Shown one piece after another: positions 26,647-35,915 of a stretch of DNA of 64,000 bases. Positions within the stretch are counted from its first letter, which is position 1, and each line of letters begins with the position of its first letter. The notes below the pieces were generated by a model that was given only the letters and a program-made list of their open reading frames with translations, was not told the DNA's origin and searched no databases. A program made the position numbers and the translations under genes. Origin of the DNA: Pseudomonadales bacterium (GTDB lineage: Bacteria > Pseudomonadota > Gammaproteobacteria > Pseudomonadales > JAHRWD01); assembly GCA_019090315.1 (NCBI GenBank), contig JAHRWD010000059.1, forward strand, positions 1-64,000, read 5' to 3'.

Positions 26647-27882
26647 TCAAACAGCGGCAAAACCCCGGGACATATCGTTCTTGATATCTTCGATATCTTC
26701 AAGTCCAACTGCTATCCGGATTAAGCTATCGCGAATACCTGCTTCCGCGCGCTGCTCATCAGTAAGCCTGCCATGGGTGGTAGTCGCAGGGTGCACGATG
26801 GTGGTTTTTACATCGCCAAGGTTTGCGGTTAACGAGCAGAGTATCGTGGCATCAATAAAGTTCCAGGCTGCGGTCTGATCGCCTTTCAATTCAAAGGAGA
26901 GTACTCCACCAAAGCCGGTCTGTTGGGATTTGGCAAGCTCATGACCGGGGTGACTTTTAAGGCCAGCGTAATAAACCCGCTCAACCTGTGGCTGTTGATC
27001 CAGCCATTCCGCCAGTTGTTGTGCGTTACCGCAGTGTGCATCCATTCGCAGCTTTAAGGTTTCTAGCCCTTTTAGAAAAACCCAGGCGTTAAATGGGCTC
27101 ATGCTTGGGCCAGCGGTACGCAAAAATGTCACCAGCTCTTTCATATGTTCGGCTCGACCGGCGACGACACCGCCGACACATCGACCCTGTCCATCAATAT
27201 ATTTGGTAGCCGAGTGCACCACGATATCTGCGCCCAGTTCTAGTGGCCTCTGCAGTGCAGGTGTGCAAAATACGTTATCGACAACCAGCAGTGCTTCTGC
27301 TTTTTTTGAAATAGCAGCCAATGCTCTAAGGTCAATGATTTCGGAAAGCGGGTTCGAGGGGGTTTCCAAAAACAGCATCTCGGTATTTTCTCTCACCGCG
27401 TTTTCCCACTCAGACAGATCAGTGGGGGTTACAAAGGTAACCTCAACTGCGAACCGCTGCATGATATTACCGAATAGTGAAATGCTGGTGCCAAACAGGC
27501 TTGAGGAGCAAATCACATGATCTCCGGCCTTTAACAAACTCATGCAAGTGCTTAATATTGCAGCCATTCCTGACGCAGTAGCAACCGCTTGCTCTGCACC
27601 TTCCAGAGCTGCCATGCGCTCTTCAAAATTGCGAACGGTCGGATTGGTGTAGCGCGAATATACATTGGATGGCTCTGGACCTTTAAAACGGGCAGCCGCA
27701 TCCGCAGCACTTTCAAAGATAAAGCTGGATGTCGCAAATATCGGTTCCGCGTGTTCGCCTTCGTGGGTTCGGTTATGTCCATCGCGAATGGCCAGGGTTT
27801 CAAACGTACTATCGGGAATAACGGTACGCCCCTGCGCCCGATTTGCCGGTAGTGATGGATCTGATTTTTTCGAGTCTGGCAT
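26647..27882 (-). CDS. metZ: O-succinylhomoserine sulfhydrylase
   Basis: I start at ATG 27882 (411 residues), with CGGAA upstream; an ATG seven codons earlier lies inside a dispersed repeat. This PLP enzyme of the Cys/Met metabolism family makes homocysteine from O-succinylhomoserine and sulfide. Visible marks are YSRYTNPT, the GMAAI turn, LFLETPSNP, VVDNVFCTPALQRPL and the PLP lysine in HSATKYIDGQG. It directly follows purF, the same order as in Pseudomonas, where metZ sits after purF. The gene ends 72 bases before the moxR operon, with no clear terminator between. Confidence 0.93.
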   Translation of the reverse strand: MPDSKKSDPSLPANRAQGRTVIPDSTFETLAIRDGHNRTHEGEHAEPIFATSSFIFESAADAAARFKGPEPSNVYSRYTNPTVRNFEERMAALEGAEQAVATASGMAAILSTCMSLLKAGDHVICSSSLFGTSISLFGNIMQRFAVEVTFVTPTDLSEWENAVRENTEMLFLETPSNPLSEIIDLRALAAISKKAEALLVVDNVFCTPALQRPLELGADIVVHSATKYIDGQGRCVGGVVAGRAEHMKELVTFLRTAGPSMSPFNAWVFLKGLETLKLRMDAHCGNAQQLAEWLDQQPQVERVYYAGLKSHPGHELAKSQQTGFGGVLSFELKGDQTAAWNFIDATILCSLTANLGDVKTTIVHPATTTHGRLTDEQRAEAGIRDSLIRIAVGLEDIEDIKNDMSRGFAAV

Positions 27883-27887
27883 AATTA

Positions 27888-27908
27888 GTATTCCGACAAG
27901 CATGTACT
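27888..27908. repeat. dispersed 21-base intergenic repeat, copy 2
   Basis: This copy (GTATTCCGACAAGC then ATGTACT) differs from copy 1 at three positions. It lies in the 47-base gap between purF and metZ, immediately upstream of the metZ start and overlapping its ribosome-site region. Confidence 0.5.
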
Positions 27909-27929
27909 ACAAACTAATTTACGAGTATT

Positions 27930-29408
27930 TTATTTCGCTTCGTTTTTCTGTTTTTGCAGATCATTCCGATCCGCTTCAATGCGATCCAGGTATGCCGTAT
28001 CAACATCGCCTGTTACGTATTCACCGGTAAATACCGAACATTCAAATTTAGTGATTTCAGGGTTTCCTTCCTGTGCACACTCAATCAGTTTGTCGATATT
28101 GAGGTAGATAAGCCGGTCAGCGCCAATTAACTCACGTACCTCTTCGGTAGTCCGGTCGTGGGCAATTAACTCATTGGCGGCAGGCATATCAATACCATAG
28201 ACATTCGGGTATCGAACCGCAGGCGCTGCGGAAGCAAAGTAAACATTTTTTGCGCCGGCATCCCGAGCCATCTGCACAATCTGTTTGCAGGTGGTACCAC
28301 GGACAATGGAATCATCGACCAGTAGTACATTTTTCCCATCAAATTCCAGGCGGATCGCATTGAGTTTTTGTTGAACCGATTTTTTGCGCTCAGTCTGCCC
28401 CGGCATAATGAATGTTCGACCGATATAGCGGTTTTTAATCAATCCTTCACGAAATTTTACATTCAAATGATGAGCCAGCGGAATAGCCGCGGTACGCGCT
28501 GTATCTGGAATAGGCATAACTACATCAATATCGTGATCCGGCCACTCTTCTTCTATCTGTGCAGCTAGTTTTTCCCCCATTCTAAGACGGGATTTGTAGA
28601 CTGAAATACCATCCATAATGGAATCCGGCCGGGAAAAATAGACATGTTCAAAGATACAGGGGGTGTGAAGCTTCTTTTCTGAACAACTCTTGGTATGCAT
28701 GTTGCCGTGCAGATCAAAAAATACCGCATGACCCGGGACGACATCGTCAATCACTTCAAAGCCCTGGGTATCAAGAGCAACACTTTCCGAAGCCACCATA
28801 TATTCAGTGCCCTGCTCCGATTCACGTTTACCATAAACCAGCGGCCTGATGCCGTTTGGATCACGAAAGGCAATCAACCCGTGCCCAACGATCAAACACA
28901 CAACTGCAAAGCCACCTTTGCAACGGCGCTGAACGCCCTCAACTGCTTTGAAGAAGTCACTTTGAGTGGGTTTGTGTTTACCAATTTGCTGCAGTTCATG
29001 TGCAAATATATTTAACAGTATTTCTGAATCGGAACTGGTATTTACATGTCGAAGATCATCTTCGAACAACTCCTGGCTAAGCTTATCGGTATTGGTCAAA
29101 TTACCGTTATGTGCAAGGCTGATACCATAGGGTGAGTTGACGTAAAACGGTTGAGCCAGATCGGATGAGGAGCTACCAGCCGTGGGGTAACGAACATGTC
29201 CGATCCCGATTCTCCCAGCCAGTGCGTGCATATCCTTGGGTTGAAATACATCACGAACCAGTCCATTGCCTTTTTCCAGGTGAACAACTCCATCCTCAGA
29301 TGTCAGTATTCCCGCGGCATCCTGGCCACGGTGTTGCAATACAGTGAGCGCGTCGTACAACCCCTGATTTACATTTGAAAACGATACAATGCCAGCCAAA
29401 CCACACAT
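27930..29408 (-). CDS. purF: amidophosphoribosyltransferase
   Basis: The 492-residue enzyme catalyses the first committed step of purine synthesis, replacing the pyrophosphate of PRPP with ammonia from glutamine. It begins MCGLAGIV, giving an N-terminal Cys nucleophile. The glutaminase domain shows [11 protein letters not shown] and GHVRYPTAG. The PRTase domain carries the PRPP loop [13 protein letters not shown] (about 358-370) and [10 protein letters not shown]. Length and motifs are complete. It follows cvpA by 72 bases, the usual cvpA-purF pairing. Confidence 0.97.
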   Translation of the reverse strand: MCGLAGIVSFSNVNQGLYDALTVLQHRGQDAAGILTSEDGVVHLEKGNGLVRDVFQPKDMHALAGRIGIGHVRYPTAGSSSSDLAQPFYVNSPYGISLAHNGNLTNTDKLSQELFEDDLRHVNTSSDSEILLNIFAHELQQIGKHKPTQSDFFKAVEGVQRRCKGGFAVVCLIVGHGLIAFRDPNGIRPLVYGKRESEQGTEYMVASESVALDTQGFEVIDDVVPGHAVFFDLHGNMHTKSCSEKKLHTPCIFEHVYFSRPDSIMDGISVYKSRLRMGEKLAAQIEEEWPDHDIDVVMPIPDTARTAAIPLAHHLNVKFREGLIKNRYIGRTFIMPGQTERKKSVQQKLNAIRLEFDGKNVLLVDDSIVRGTTCKQIVQMARDAGAKNVYFASAAPAVRYPNVYGIDMPAANELIAHDRTTEEVRELIGADRLIYLNIDKLIECAQEGNPEITKFECSVFTGEYVTGDVDTAYLDRIEADRNDLQKQKNEAK

Positions 29409-29446
29409 AGTTCTATCTATTACCTTTGAATAAAATCAATCAATTT

Positions 29447-29466
29447 GAGAGCTTTGCACAAGAGCC
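29447..29466. repeat. GAGA-CTTTGCACAA-AGCC repeat, copy 1
   Basis: This 20-base sequence in the cvpA-purF gap matches another in the phoU-pstB gap (57329-57348) at 18 of 20 positions, including CTTTGCACAA. The GAGACCTTTGCA motif resembles the terminal inverted repeats of some IS5/IS4-type elements, so these may be solo ends or a small regulatory repeat. No transposase is nearby. Confidence 0.4.
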
Positions 29467-29480
29467 GTCTCTTCTTACGC

Positions 29481-29999
29481 TTAGCTGAAGATATCTTGAA
29501 GCCCGAGATGTTCTTTTGACCATGCCGCAAGCTCGGCAAACTCCGGTATTAAAGCCGACTGAACCCAGACATCATGCTCTTTTAGTGGGGTCAGATCCAC
29601 CAATGTCACCAGCAGCAAAACTAGAATACAGGCTTTACTAGCACCAAATATTGCACCTAACACTTTATCGATAGGACCTAGCCCAGCAACAGTAATCAGG
29701 CCCTTAAGCAGGCTGGTAACTATAGTACCGACTACCATGGTTGCGATAAAAAGTGCAAAAAATGACAGCCCATAAGCCACCTCAGGACTTTCAATCGAAC
29801 CACTGAACAGGCTACTGATATCACCTGCAAAAAAATAACCGACTAATACAGAGGCTGCCAGACGTACCAGCGCCATCGCCTCTTTGATGAGCCCTCTAAA
29901 AAGGCTAATTACAGTTAATACTGCAATAAAAGCGATAAGCAGCCAATCAAGCAGGTTCAAGCCTGTGGTTTCCAATACGCCCACCAGTTCTGACTCCAT
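29481..29999 (-). CDS. cvpA: CvpA family membrane protein
   Basis: This 172-residue inner-membrane protein has four hydrophobic segments (about 17-38, 42-60, 72-95 and 110-132). It contains the CvpA hallmarks RGLIKEAMAL after the first span and GPIDKVLGAIFGASKA before the last. CvpA was named for colicin V production and is linked to envelope stress tolerance; its molecular role is unsettled. It lies between dedD and purF, a conserved order in gammaproteobacteria, and probably shares their transcript. Confidence 0.92.
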   Translation of the reverse strand: MESELVGVLETTGLNLLDWLLIAFIAVLTVISLFRGLIKEAMALVRLAASVLVGYFFAGDISSLFSGSIESPEVAYGLSFFALFIATMVVGTIVTSLLKGLITVAGLGPIDKVLGAIFGASKACILVLLLVTLVDLTPLKEHDVWVQSALIPEFAELAAWSKEHLGLQDIFS

Positions 30000-30071
30000 C
30001 TAAATTTCCAGGTGCATCACACCAAATAGTTCTATTTTTCAGGCTGCTTACATTCCGGGTAGATAAACGAC

Positions 30072-30617
30072 CTATTTCAGATAACGAATAACCAGACCAT
30101 CCAGTTCATAGCGGTCATGTAGTTTTTTCCTGAGTGCTTTGATTTTCTTTTCGCCTAGAACAGGTCCAACCAATATCTGGATCTTGTCACCCGCTGAACT
30201 GCTAATTCGTCGGGTATAGACGTTGTATCCAGCCCCACGCAATTTATCCCTTAGGGCTGCCGCATTGTCGTATTCTTTAAACGTCGCTAACTGGACAGCC
30301 CAGGCAACCGGCAAACCTGATTGATCGAGTTCGAATGGCTCTTTTCTATTTGGTTTAGTGACCAGTTTTTTCTGTTCAGCGGGCGTTTCAATACGTTGCT
30401 CGTCGACAGCTTCCTTTGGTGCTAGCTCGCCCATGCGTTTTTTCAAACGCGCATATTCTTTCGGTGTCTCTACCGGCACATGTTTTGGCATCACCGGTTC
30501 AGGTGGGATTACAAAATCAGGAACATCGGGGTATTTAACCGGATTCTGGAACAGTAGCGGCAACACAACTAGCGCAACCGCAACAATAATGACCGCACCC
30601 ACAAGTCTAGGTTTCAC
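30072..30617 (-). CDS. dedD: DedD-like SPOR domain protein
   Basis: The 181-residue protein has one N-terminal membrane span (about 5-24), a Pro/Lys/Glu-rich linker (about 30-95) and a C-terminal SPOR domain (about 103-178). The SPOR domain includes AWAVQLATFKEYDNA and IQILVGP. SPOR domains bind peptidoglycan lacking stem peptides at the division septum, and DedD helps septal wall synthesis. Position between folC and cvpA is as in Pseudomonas and E. coli. The start is an ATG within a short hydrophobic leader. Confidence 0.9.
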   Translation of the reverse strand: MKPRLVGAVIIVAVALVVLPLLFQNPVKYPDVPDFVIPPEPVMPKHVPVETPKEYARLKKRMGELAPKEAVDEQRIETPAEQKKLVTKPNRKEPFELDQSGLPVAWAVQLATFKEYDNAAALRDKLRGAGYNVYTRRISSSAGDKIQILVGPVLGEKKIKALRKKLHDRYELDGLVIRYLK

Positions 30618-30640
30618 CGCATCGTACCTGGCTCAGATGA

Positions 30641-30660
30641 GTCGCTTCGATAAAAGCGAC
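30641..30660. other. hairpin between folC and dedD
   Basis: GTCGCTT and AAGCGAC form a 7-bp stem with a 6-base loop, 24 bases upstream of dedD. No T-run follows in either direction, so it is not a clear terminator. The 120-base gap contains nothing else that I can identify. Confidence 0.35.
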
Positions 30661-30737
30661 CTATCAGGGAAACGGGTATCAACAATCTGGGTTTCCATGA
30701 TCTGCAATTTTCATCATTGGTTTTTAACTGGACCGAA

Positions 30738-32042
30738 CTAAAGTAGTTCACTTAAGGATCTTATGCCCCAAACATCAAGTGCCGCGGCAACGGTAAAGAA
30801 GGAGCCCACTACTAACAGGCGATCACCCTTCCCTATCAGCGTTTCGGCCTCTGCTAATGCGGCATTTACAGATGTCATTGTACGACAAGCATCGATTCCC
30901 TGTCTCTCAAAAAGATTAACCATTTCAGTAATCTGAGCCGCACGAGGTCTGTCTAATGCAGCCAGATACCAGAAATCGATAGAGTCCTGTAAAGCGGTTA
31001 CAATTCCATCGAGATCCTTATCCGCCATAACCCCAAAAACAGCAATGGTCTTGCCGCTAACCGGATGCTGCTTGAGCTGATTTGCAAGGTAGGCCGCTGC
31101 GTCTGGATTATGGGCCACATCAAGAATAATCGGTTTATTTGGCACGTTAAAAAAACGCCCGGGCATTCGTAATGTGGATATCGCAGTTTGAACGGTTTTG
31201 CTGGTGAGTAATGACGAATCAAGTAATGCGATTGCCTGCAATGCAGCTGCAGTACTCTCTTTGGGGATATGGGGTTCAGTCAGATGATCTATGGTGATCT
31301 TTGTTCTGTTCGAGTCACAACCGTGCCATTGCCAGTTTGATCGGGATTCCTGATGCTCAATAGAGAAATCGATATTGCGCACATATAAAGACGTACAAAG
31401 TGACTTCATCAGCTCAACAACTGAATCAGGGATGTCGGTTTCACTGCAAACGAGTGGTTGGTAAGCTCTGAGGATTCCTGCTTTCTCAAACCCGATCTGT
31501 TCCCGATCGTCGCCTAACCAGTCCTGATGATCAATGCCAATGGAGGTAATCACTGCAATATCTGCATCAATAATATTGGCTGCATCCAGGCGCCCGCCAA
31601 GACCCACTTCAAGGATTACGAATTCAACCGCGGCATGTTTAAACGTCTGTAGCGCCGCAAGTGTGCCGTATTCGAAATAGGTCAGCGGCTGATCGGCGGT
31701 ATGTAATGCGATCTCTGAAAAAACCTGACAGATGTACTCATCCGTGGCTTCAACACCGTTGAGGCGTATTCTTTCGTTGTAACGTAAAAAATGGGGGGAG
31801 GAGAAACAGCCCACAGAACGTTCGGAAACGCAGGCTATTTTTTCCAGCATTGCGGCGGTTGATCCTTTGCCATTGGTGCCGGCAATGGTGATCACTTTAA
31901 TGTTGCTTTGCCGAAAGTACTCGATGAGTCCGAGGCGCTCTGCAATCGCCCGGACCCGCGAGAGGCCCATCTCAACCTCTTGCGGATGAAGGGCTTCGAT
32001 CCATGTCAGCCAGTCGGATAAATTATCAGGCAGGTCACGCAT
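30738..32042 (-). CDS. folC: bifunctional folylpolyglutamate/dihydrofolate synthase
   Basis: This 434-residue Mur-ligase-like enzyme joins glutamate to dihydropteroate and then adds further glutamates to folates. The P-loop is ITIAGTNGKGSTAAML (about 49-64). Other marks are FSSPHFLRYNERIRL, EVGLGGRLDAANI, TSIGIDHQDWLG and the C-terminal LDVAHNPDAA. The protein acts in the cytosol. It follows accD by 36 bases, the classical accD-folC-dedD-cvpA order. No truncation or unusual feature is visible. Confidence 0.95.
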   Translation of the reverse strand: MRDLPDNLSDWLTWIEALHPQEVEMGLSRVRAIAERLGLIEYFRQSNIKVITIAGTNGKGSTAAMLEKIACVSERSVGCFSSPHFLRYNERIRLNGVEATDEYICQVFSEIALHTADQPLTYFEYGTLAALQTFKHAAVEFVILEVGLGGRLDAANIIDADIAVITSIGIDHQDWLGDDREQIGFEKAGILRAYQPLVCSETDIPDSVVELMKSLCTSLYVRNIDFSIEHQESRSNWQWHGCDSNRTKITIDHLTEPHIPKESTAAALQAIALLDSSLLTSKTVQTAISTLRMPGRFFNVPNKPIILDVAHNPDAAAYLANQLKQHPVSGKTIAVFGVMADKDLDGIVTALQDSIDFWYLAALDRPRAAQITEMVNLFERQGIDACRTMTSVNAALAEAETLIGKGDRLLVVGSFFTVAAALDVWGIRSLSELL

Positions 32043-32078
32043 CTATGGCAGGGTTAGTCAGATATCTGCATCAAAATA

Positions 32079-33008
32079 CTAGATATTGTCGTCCGTATCA
32101 GCGCTGATGACTTCTACATCGGTAATTTCCTGTTCCAGTAGGAGCTGATCCACAGACTGATGATTCAGGTTTGCCAGCAAACGACCTACGGTATCTCTCA
32201 TTTCACTTCGATGAACAATCATATCAATCGCACCATGATCCAGCAGAAACTCGCTGCGCTGGAAGCCTTCGGGCAATGTAACTCGTACAGTTTGCTGAAT
32301 TACATTGGGGCCAGCAAAACCTACCAGTGCATTCGGCTCTGCAATGTTGATATCACCCAGCATTGCCAGGCTAGCGGAAACGCCACCGTAAATAGGGTCA
32401 ATCATCACTGAAACATAGGGAATTCCCATCTGCTTCATGCGCTCCAATGCGGCAGCAGTTTTTGCCATCTGCATCAATGACATCAGTGATTCCTGCATTC
32501 GCGCACCACCACTGGTTGAGAAGCAGATCAATGGGATACGCTCTTTCATCGCGACGTTAGCAGCCTGAGTAAATTTTTCACCCACCACGGAGCCCATCGA
32601 GCCACCTAAAAAGCGAAACTCAAAAACTGCTAACACAACGGGCATCCCCTTGAGATGTCCTTTTATTGCGATGAGTGCTTCTTTTTCCCCAGTAGATTTT
32701 TGGGCACTGGTCAGGCGATCCTTATATTTCCGAGTATCTTTTACTTTGTATTTATCTTCGGATTCAATATCCCCCGCAATTTCGGTTTTCTCGCCTTCGT
32801 CGAGGAAAATATCAATTCGGCGCCGCGCACCAATACGGATGTGATGATCGCACTTTTGGCAGACGTCGAGATTTTTCTCGAGATCCGTACGATAAAGTAC
32901 GGCACTACACTTTGGACATTGTTTCCAAAGCCCTTCCGGTACGTTAGTTTTTCTCTCTTCGCCTGTACCACCCAATGAAGGTAGTATTTTATCCAGCCAA
33001 CTGACCAT
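32079..33008 (-). CDS. accD: acetyl-CoA carboxylase carboxyltransferase subunit beta
   Basis: The 309-residue protein pairs with AccA to move carboxyl from carboxybiotin to acetyl-CoA, the first step of fatty acid synthesis. The N-terminal zinc ribbon has Cys31, 34, 50 and 53 (CPKC ... CQKC). The crotonase-like core shows [25 protein letters not shown] and [16 protein letters not shown]. Length is normal. It follows trpA with an 83-base gap that holds a strong hairpin, and leads into folC. Confidence 0.96.
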   Translation of the reverse strand: MVSWLDKILPSLGGTGEERKTNVPEGLWKQCPKCSAVLYRTDLEKNLDVCQKCDHHIRIGARRRIDIFLDEGEKTEIAGDIESEDKYKVKDTRKYKDRLTSAQKSTGEKEALIAIKGHLKGMPVVLAVFEFRFLGGSMGSVVGEKFTQAANVAMKERIPLICFSTSGGARMQESLMSLMQMAKTAAALERMKQMGIPYVSVMIDPIYGGVSASLAMLGDINIAEPNALVGFAGPNVIQQTVRVTLPEGFQRSEFLLDHGAIDMIVHRSEMRDTVGRLLANLNHQSVDQLLLEQEITDVEVISADTDDNI

Positions 33009-33043
33009 GATATATCCTGAAATTTTGTTTGTAGCGTACAGCC

Positions 33044-33072
33044 TGGGATTAAACCTCTTAGGTTTAATCCCA
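33044..33072. other. 13-bp hairpin between trpA and accD
   Basis: TGGGATTAAACCT and AGGTTTAATCCCA form a perfect 13-bp stem around a CTT loop. It lies 36 bases upstream of the accD start. Neither side has a clear T-run, so it may be a factor-dependent stop, an RNA processing site or an expression-balancing structure separating tryptophan from lipid genes. Confidence 0.6.
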
Positions 33073-33091
33073 ACCCCTTAACAATTATTGT

Positions 33092-33910
33092 TCAAGCCAA
33101 TGAATCCAGTGCTTCTCTTATGGTAACGATGTATTCGGAAACAGCCCGACGGATATCCTCTGGATTATCCGATTTTTGAGTCGTTTGATAAATCAGATTA
33201 ACCAATGCAGAGCCAATCACCACCCCATCTGAAACAGCACCTACACTTTTCGCTGAGTCGGCATCCTTGATACCAAAACCGACACCCACGGGCAATTCGG
33301 TAATATTCTTTATATCGCTAACTTTACTGGCAACTTCTGAGATATCAAGATTTCCCGCTCCGGTAACCCCTTTCAGGGAGACGTAGTAGATGTAGCCTGA
33401 AGCCTGATCGCATATCATTTTGGCGCGTTTTTTGGTGGTAGTGGGTGCTATCAGATAGATCAGGTCGATATTCTTTGCTCTCAATAGCCCGGAAAACGGA
33501 TCTGACTCTTCCGGCGGCATATCAACGATCAGCACTCCATCGATCCCCGCCGCGCTGGCGTCTTTCACAAATGCCTGGTACCCATATATCTCAAATGGAT
33601 TGAGATACCCCATCAAAACGATCGGTGTAGTCTTGTTGTTCTGTCTGAACGAGGATACGACTGAAAGTACATTTTTGAGCGAAATGGAGTTTTTCAGAGC
33701 TCGCTCGGAAGCGGCTTGAATGACCGGCCCATCCGCACTGGGGTCTGAAAATGGCACCCCAAGCTCAATCACATCACAACCCGCATCAGCAAGCGTATGC
33801 ATGATCAGTAGCGTACTTTCCAAGGATGGATCGCCGACGGTTATATAGGGGATCAGGGCAGTTCTGTTACTGCTTTTAAGTTGTTCAAAAGTGGTCTGGA
33901 TTCGGCTCAT
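33092..33910 (-). CDS. trpA: tryptophan synthase alpha subunit
   Basis: The 272-residue TIM barrel splits indole-3-glycerol phosphate into indole and glyceraldehyde-3-phosphate. Catalytic Glu and Asp are in VIELGVPFSDPSADGP (Glu near 48, Asp near 59). Other marks are GYLNPFEIYG, GVLIVDMPPEE, YYVSLKGVTG and PVGVGFGIKD. It follows trpB by 9 bases, and the two form the tunnel complex. The usual Pseudomonas order trpF-truA nearby is kept. Confidence 0.96.
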   Translation of the reverse strand: MSRIQTTFEQLKSSNRTALIPYITVGDPSLESTLLIMHTLADAGCDVIELGVPFSDPSADGPVIQAASERALKNSISLKNVLSVVSSFRQNNKTTPIVLMGYLNPFEIYGYQAFVKDASAAGIDGVLIVDMPPEESDPFSGLLRAKNIDLIYLIAPTTTKKRAKMICDQASGYIYYVSLKGVTGAGNLDISEVASKVSDIKNITELPVGVGFGIKDADSAKSVGAVSDGVVIGSALVNLIYQTTQKSDNPEDIRRAVSEYIVTIREALDSLA

Positions 33911-33919
33911 TATCGTTTC

Positions 33920-35113
33920 CTAAACCTTGATGCCATCTAACGCAGCGACGGTATGGATATCCTTATCGCCTCGTCCGGAGAGGTTTACAATCACGATCTG
34001 ATCTTTTTGCATCTGTTTCGCTGTTTTACAGACCTGCGCGATTGCGTGGCTCGATTCCAGTGCGGGGATGATCCCTTCGATTCTCGTGAGCAGATGAAAG
34101 GCTTCAAGTGCCTCATCATCGTTTATCGCCACATACTCTGCTCTATTCATATCGTTCAGCAGTGAATGCTCCGGACCAACTCCTGGGTAATCAAGGCCCG
34201 CCGAGATGGAATGGGTTTCTATAATCTGGCCTGCCTCATCACTCATCAGGTAGGTACGGTTGCCGTGTAACACTCCGGTTTTGCCGGCACAGATCGGCGC
34301 AGCGTGATTGCCGGTTTCTATGCCATCGCCGCCAGCCTCTACACCGATCATTTTCACAGAGCTATCTTCGATAAAGGGATGAAAAAGGCCTATCGCATTT
34401 GAGCCCCCTCCAACGCAGGCAATAAGCGCATCGGGAAGTTTTCCGGTTTGTTCCAGACATTGTTGCTTTGCCTCTCGTCCGATGACGGTCTGGAAATCCC
34501 TTACTAGCATCGGATAGGGGTGTGGACCGGCAACGGTACCGATAATGTAGTAGGTATCGTCAACATTGGTGGACCAATCCCGCATTGCTTCGTTCATGGC
34601 ATCTTTCAGTGTTCTGGAGCCAGATTCGACGGAAATTACCTCTGCACCCAATAGTTTCATGCGGTATACATTCAACGTTTGGCGGGCAATATCCTCAGCA
34701 CCCATATAGATCTGACACTGCATCCCGAAACGAGCCGCCACGGTAGCGGTTGCTACTCCGTGCTGCCCTGCCCCAGTTTCGGCTATGACTCGTGGTTTGC
34801 CCATATATTTGGCCAGCAGTGCCTGGCCAATCGTATTGTTCACTTTATGGGCACCGGTATGGTTTAGATCTTCTCTTTTAAGAAAGATCTGCGCGCCTCC
34901 GACCTCCTCTGTCAGCCGCTTGGCAAAATAGAGTGGCGAGGGCCGACCGACGTAATGAGCCAAGTCACGATCAAACTCCTGTTGGAAATCCGGATCGTCT
35001 TTCAGGCGAGCATAAGTTTCCTCAAGCTCATCCAGCGCATGCATCAAAGTCTCGCCGACAAAGCGACCGCCGTACTGGCCAAAGTGGCCTTTATTATCAG
35101 GTAAACCTGTCAA
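33920..35113 (-). CDS. trpB: tryptophan synthase beta subunit
   Basis: This 397-residue PLP enzyme joins indole to serine to make tryptophan. The PLP lysine is Lys90 in [16 protein letters not shown]. Other family segments are [16 protein letters not shown] at the N-terminus, [13 protein letters not shown], the glycine loop [12 protein letters not shown] and NLSGRGDKD near the end. It lies 9 bases before trpA and 44 bases after trpF. Length and motifs are complete. Confidence 0.97.
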   Translation of the reverse strand: MTGLPDNKGHFGQYGGRFVGETLMHALDELEETYARLKDDPDFQQEFDRDLAHYVGRPSPLYFAKRLTEEVGGAQIFLKREDLNHTGAHKVNNTIGQALLAKYMGKPRVIAETGAGQHGVATATVAARFGMQCQIYMGAEDIARQTLNVYRMKLLGAEVISVESGSRTLKDAMNEAMRDWSTNVDDTYYIIGTVAGPHPYPMLVRDFQTVIGREAKQQCLEQTGKLPDALIACVGGGSNAIGLFHPFIEDSSVKMIGVEAGGDGIETGNHAAPICAGKTGVLHGNRTYLMSDEAGQIIETHSISAGLDYPGVGPEHSLLNDMNRAEYVAINDDEALEAFHLLTRIEGIIPALESSHAIAQVCKTAKQMQKDQIVIVNLSGRGDKDIHTVAALDGIKV

Positions 35114-35157
35114 TTCAATCTCTACTTTCTACTATGATTTTGGAGGGGATATGGAGG

Positions 35158-35781
35158 TTATCGAACACGCTCAACCTCTTTCATGAAGTCCATTATTTTT
35201 CTGTGATCCTTTATACCTTTGCTACTCTCAACTCCGCTACTTACATCAACGGCATAGGGTTGTACCTGGGTAATCGCATCGGCAACGTTGTGTATACCCA
35301 GCCCACCGGCAAGGATTAATGGCTTGCCGAGATCCTTAGGGATCCTGGACCAGTCGAATGTCTCACCACTGCCGCCCTGCACTTTATCATTGTACGCATC
35401 CAGCAGCAGCGCATTTGAGCCGCTGTAGTTCTGCAAAAAAGAGCCGGGATCACAGCCCGGCCCCATACGAAGCGCCCGGTAGTATGGGCGACCATAAAGC
35501 GCGCATTGTGTAGATGTTTCATTGCCATGAAACTGTAGGCAATCGATTGGCAAAACGTTCAAAACCTGGTTAACCAAATCAGGAGCCGCATCAACAAACA
35601 AAGCAACCGTAGACACGAACGGAGGCAGAGTATGGGTGATGACTTCTGCCTGTGAGAGCGTAACCGAGCGGGGGCTTTTGGGGTAAAAAACCAGGCCAAT
35701 AGCATCCGTTCCCGCATCAACCGCAGCCAGTGCATCTTCTCGGCGAGTGATACCGCAAATCTTAACGCGTACTTTCGACAA
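35158..35781 (-). CDS. trpF: phosphoribosylanthranilate isomerase
   Basis: The 207-residue barrel isomerises N-(5-phosphoribosyl)-anthranilate in tryptophan synthesis. Signature segments are VKICGITRREDA with the catalytic Cys near position 10, GLVFYPKSPRSV, LQFHGNE, and LLDAYNDKVQGGSGETFDW with the catalytic Asp. VDVSSGVESSKGIKDH closes the phosphate site. It begins the trpF-trpB-trpA group, separated from truA by 134 bases with no obvious terminator but a small CCAAATTTGG palindrome at 35824-35833. Confidence 0.94.
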   Translation of the reverse strand: MSKVRVKICGITRREDALAAVDAGTDAIGLVFYPKSPRSVTLSQAEVITHTLPPFVSTVALFVDAAPDLVNQVLNVLPIDCLQFHGNETSTQCALYGRPYYRALRMGPGCDPGSFLQNYSGSNALLLDAYNDKVQGGSGETFDWSRIPKDLGKPLILAGGLGIHNVADAITQVQPYAVDVSSGVESSKGIKDHRKIMDFMKEVERVR

Positions 35782-35915
35782 AACGAACTGCTCACACCAA
35801 ATCTGAAAACAGGGTGAATATTACCAAATTTGGGGTGATTGAGCTATGGCGCAGGCCACGTTTATGGAGAATTGAGGAGCGTTTATTATCCACGGAAAAC
35901 AAACCAGGACGGATA

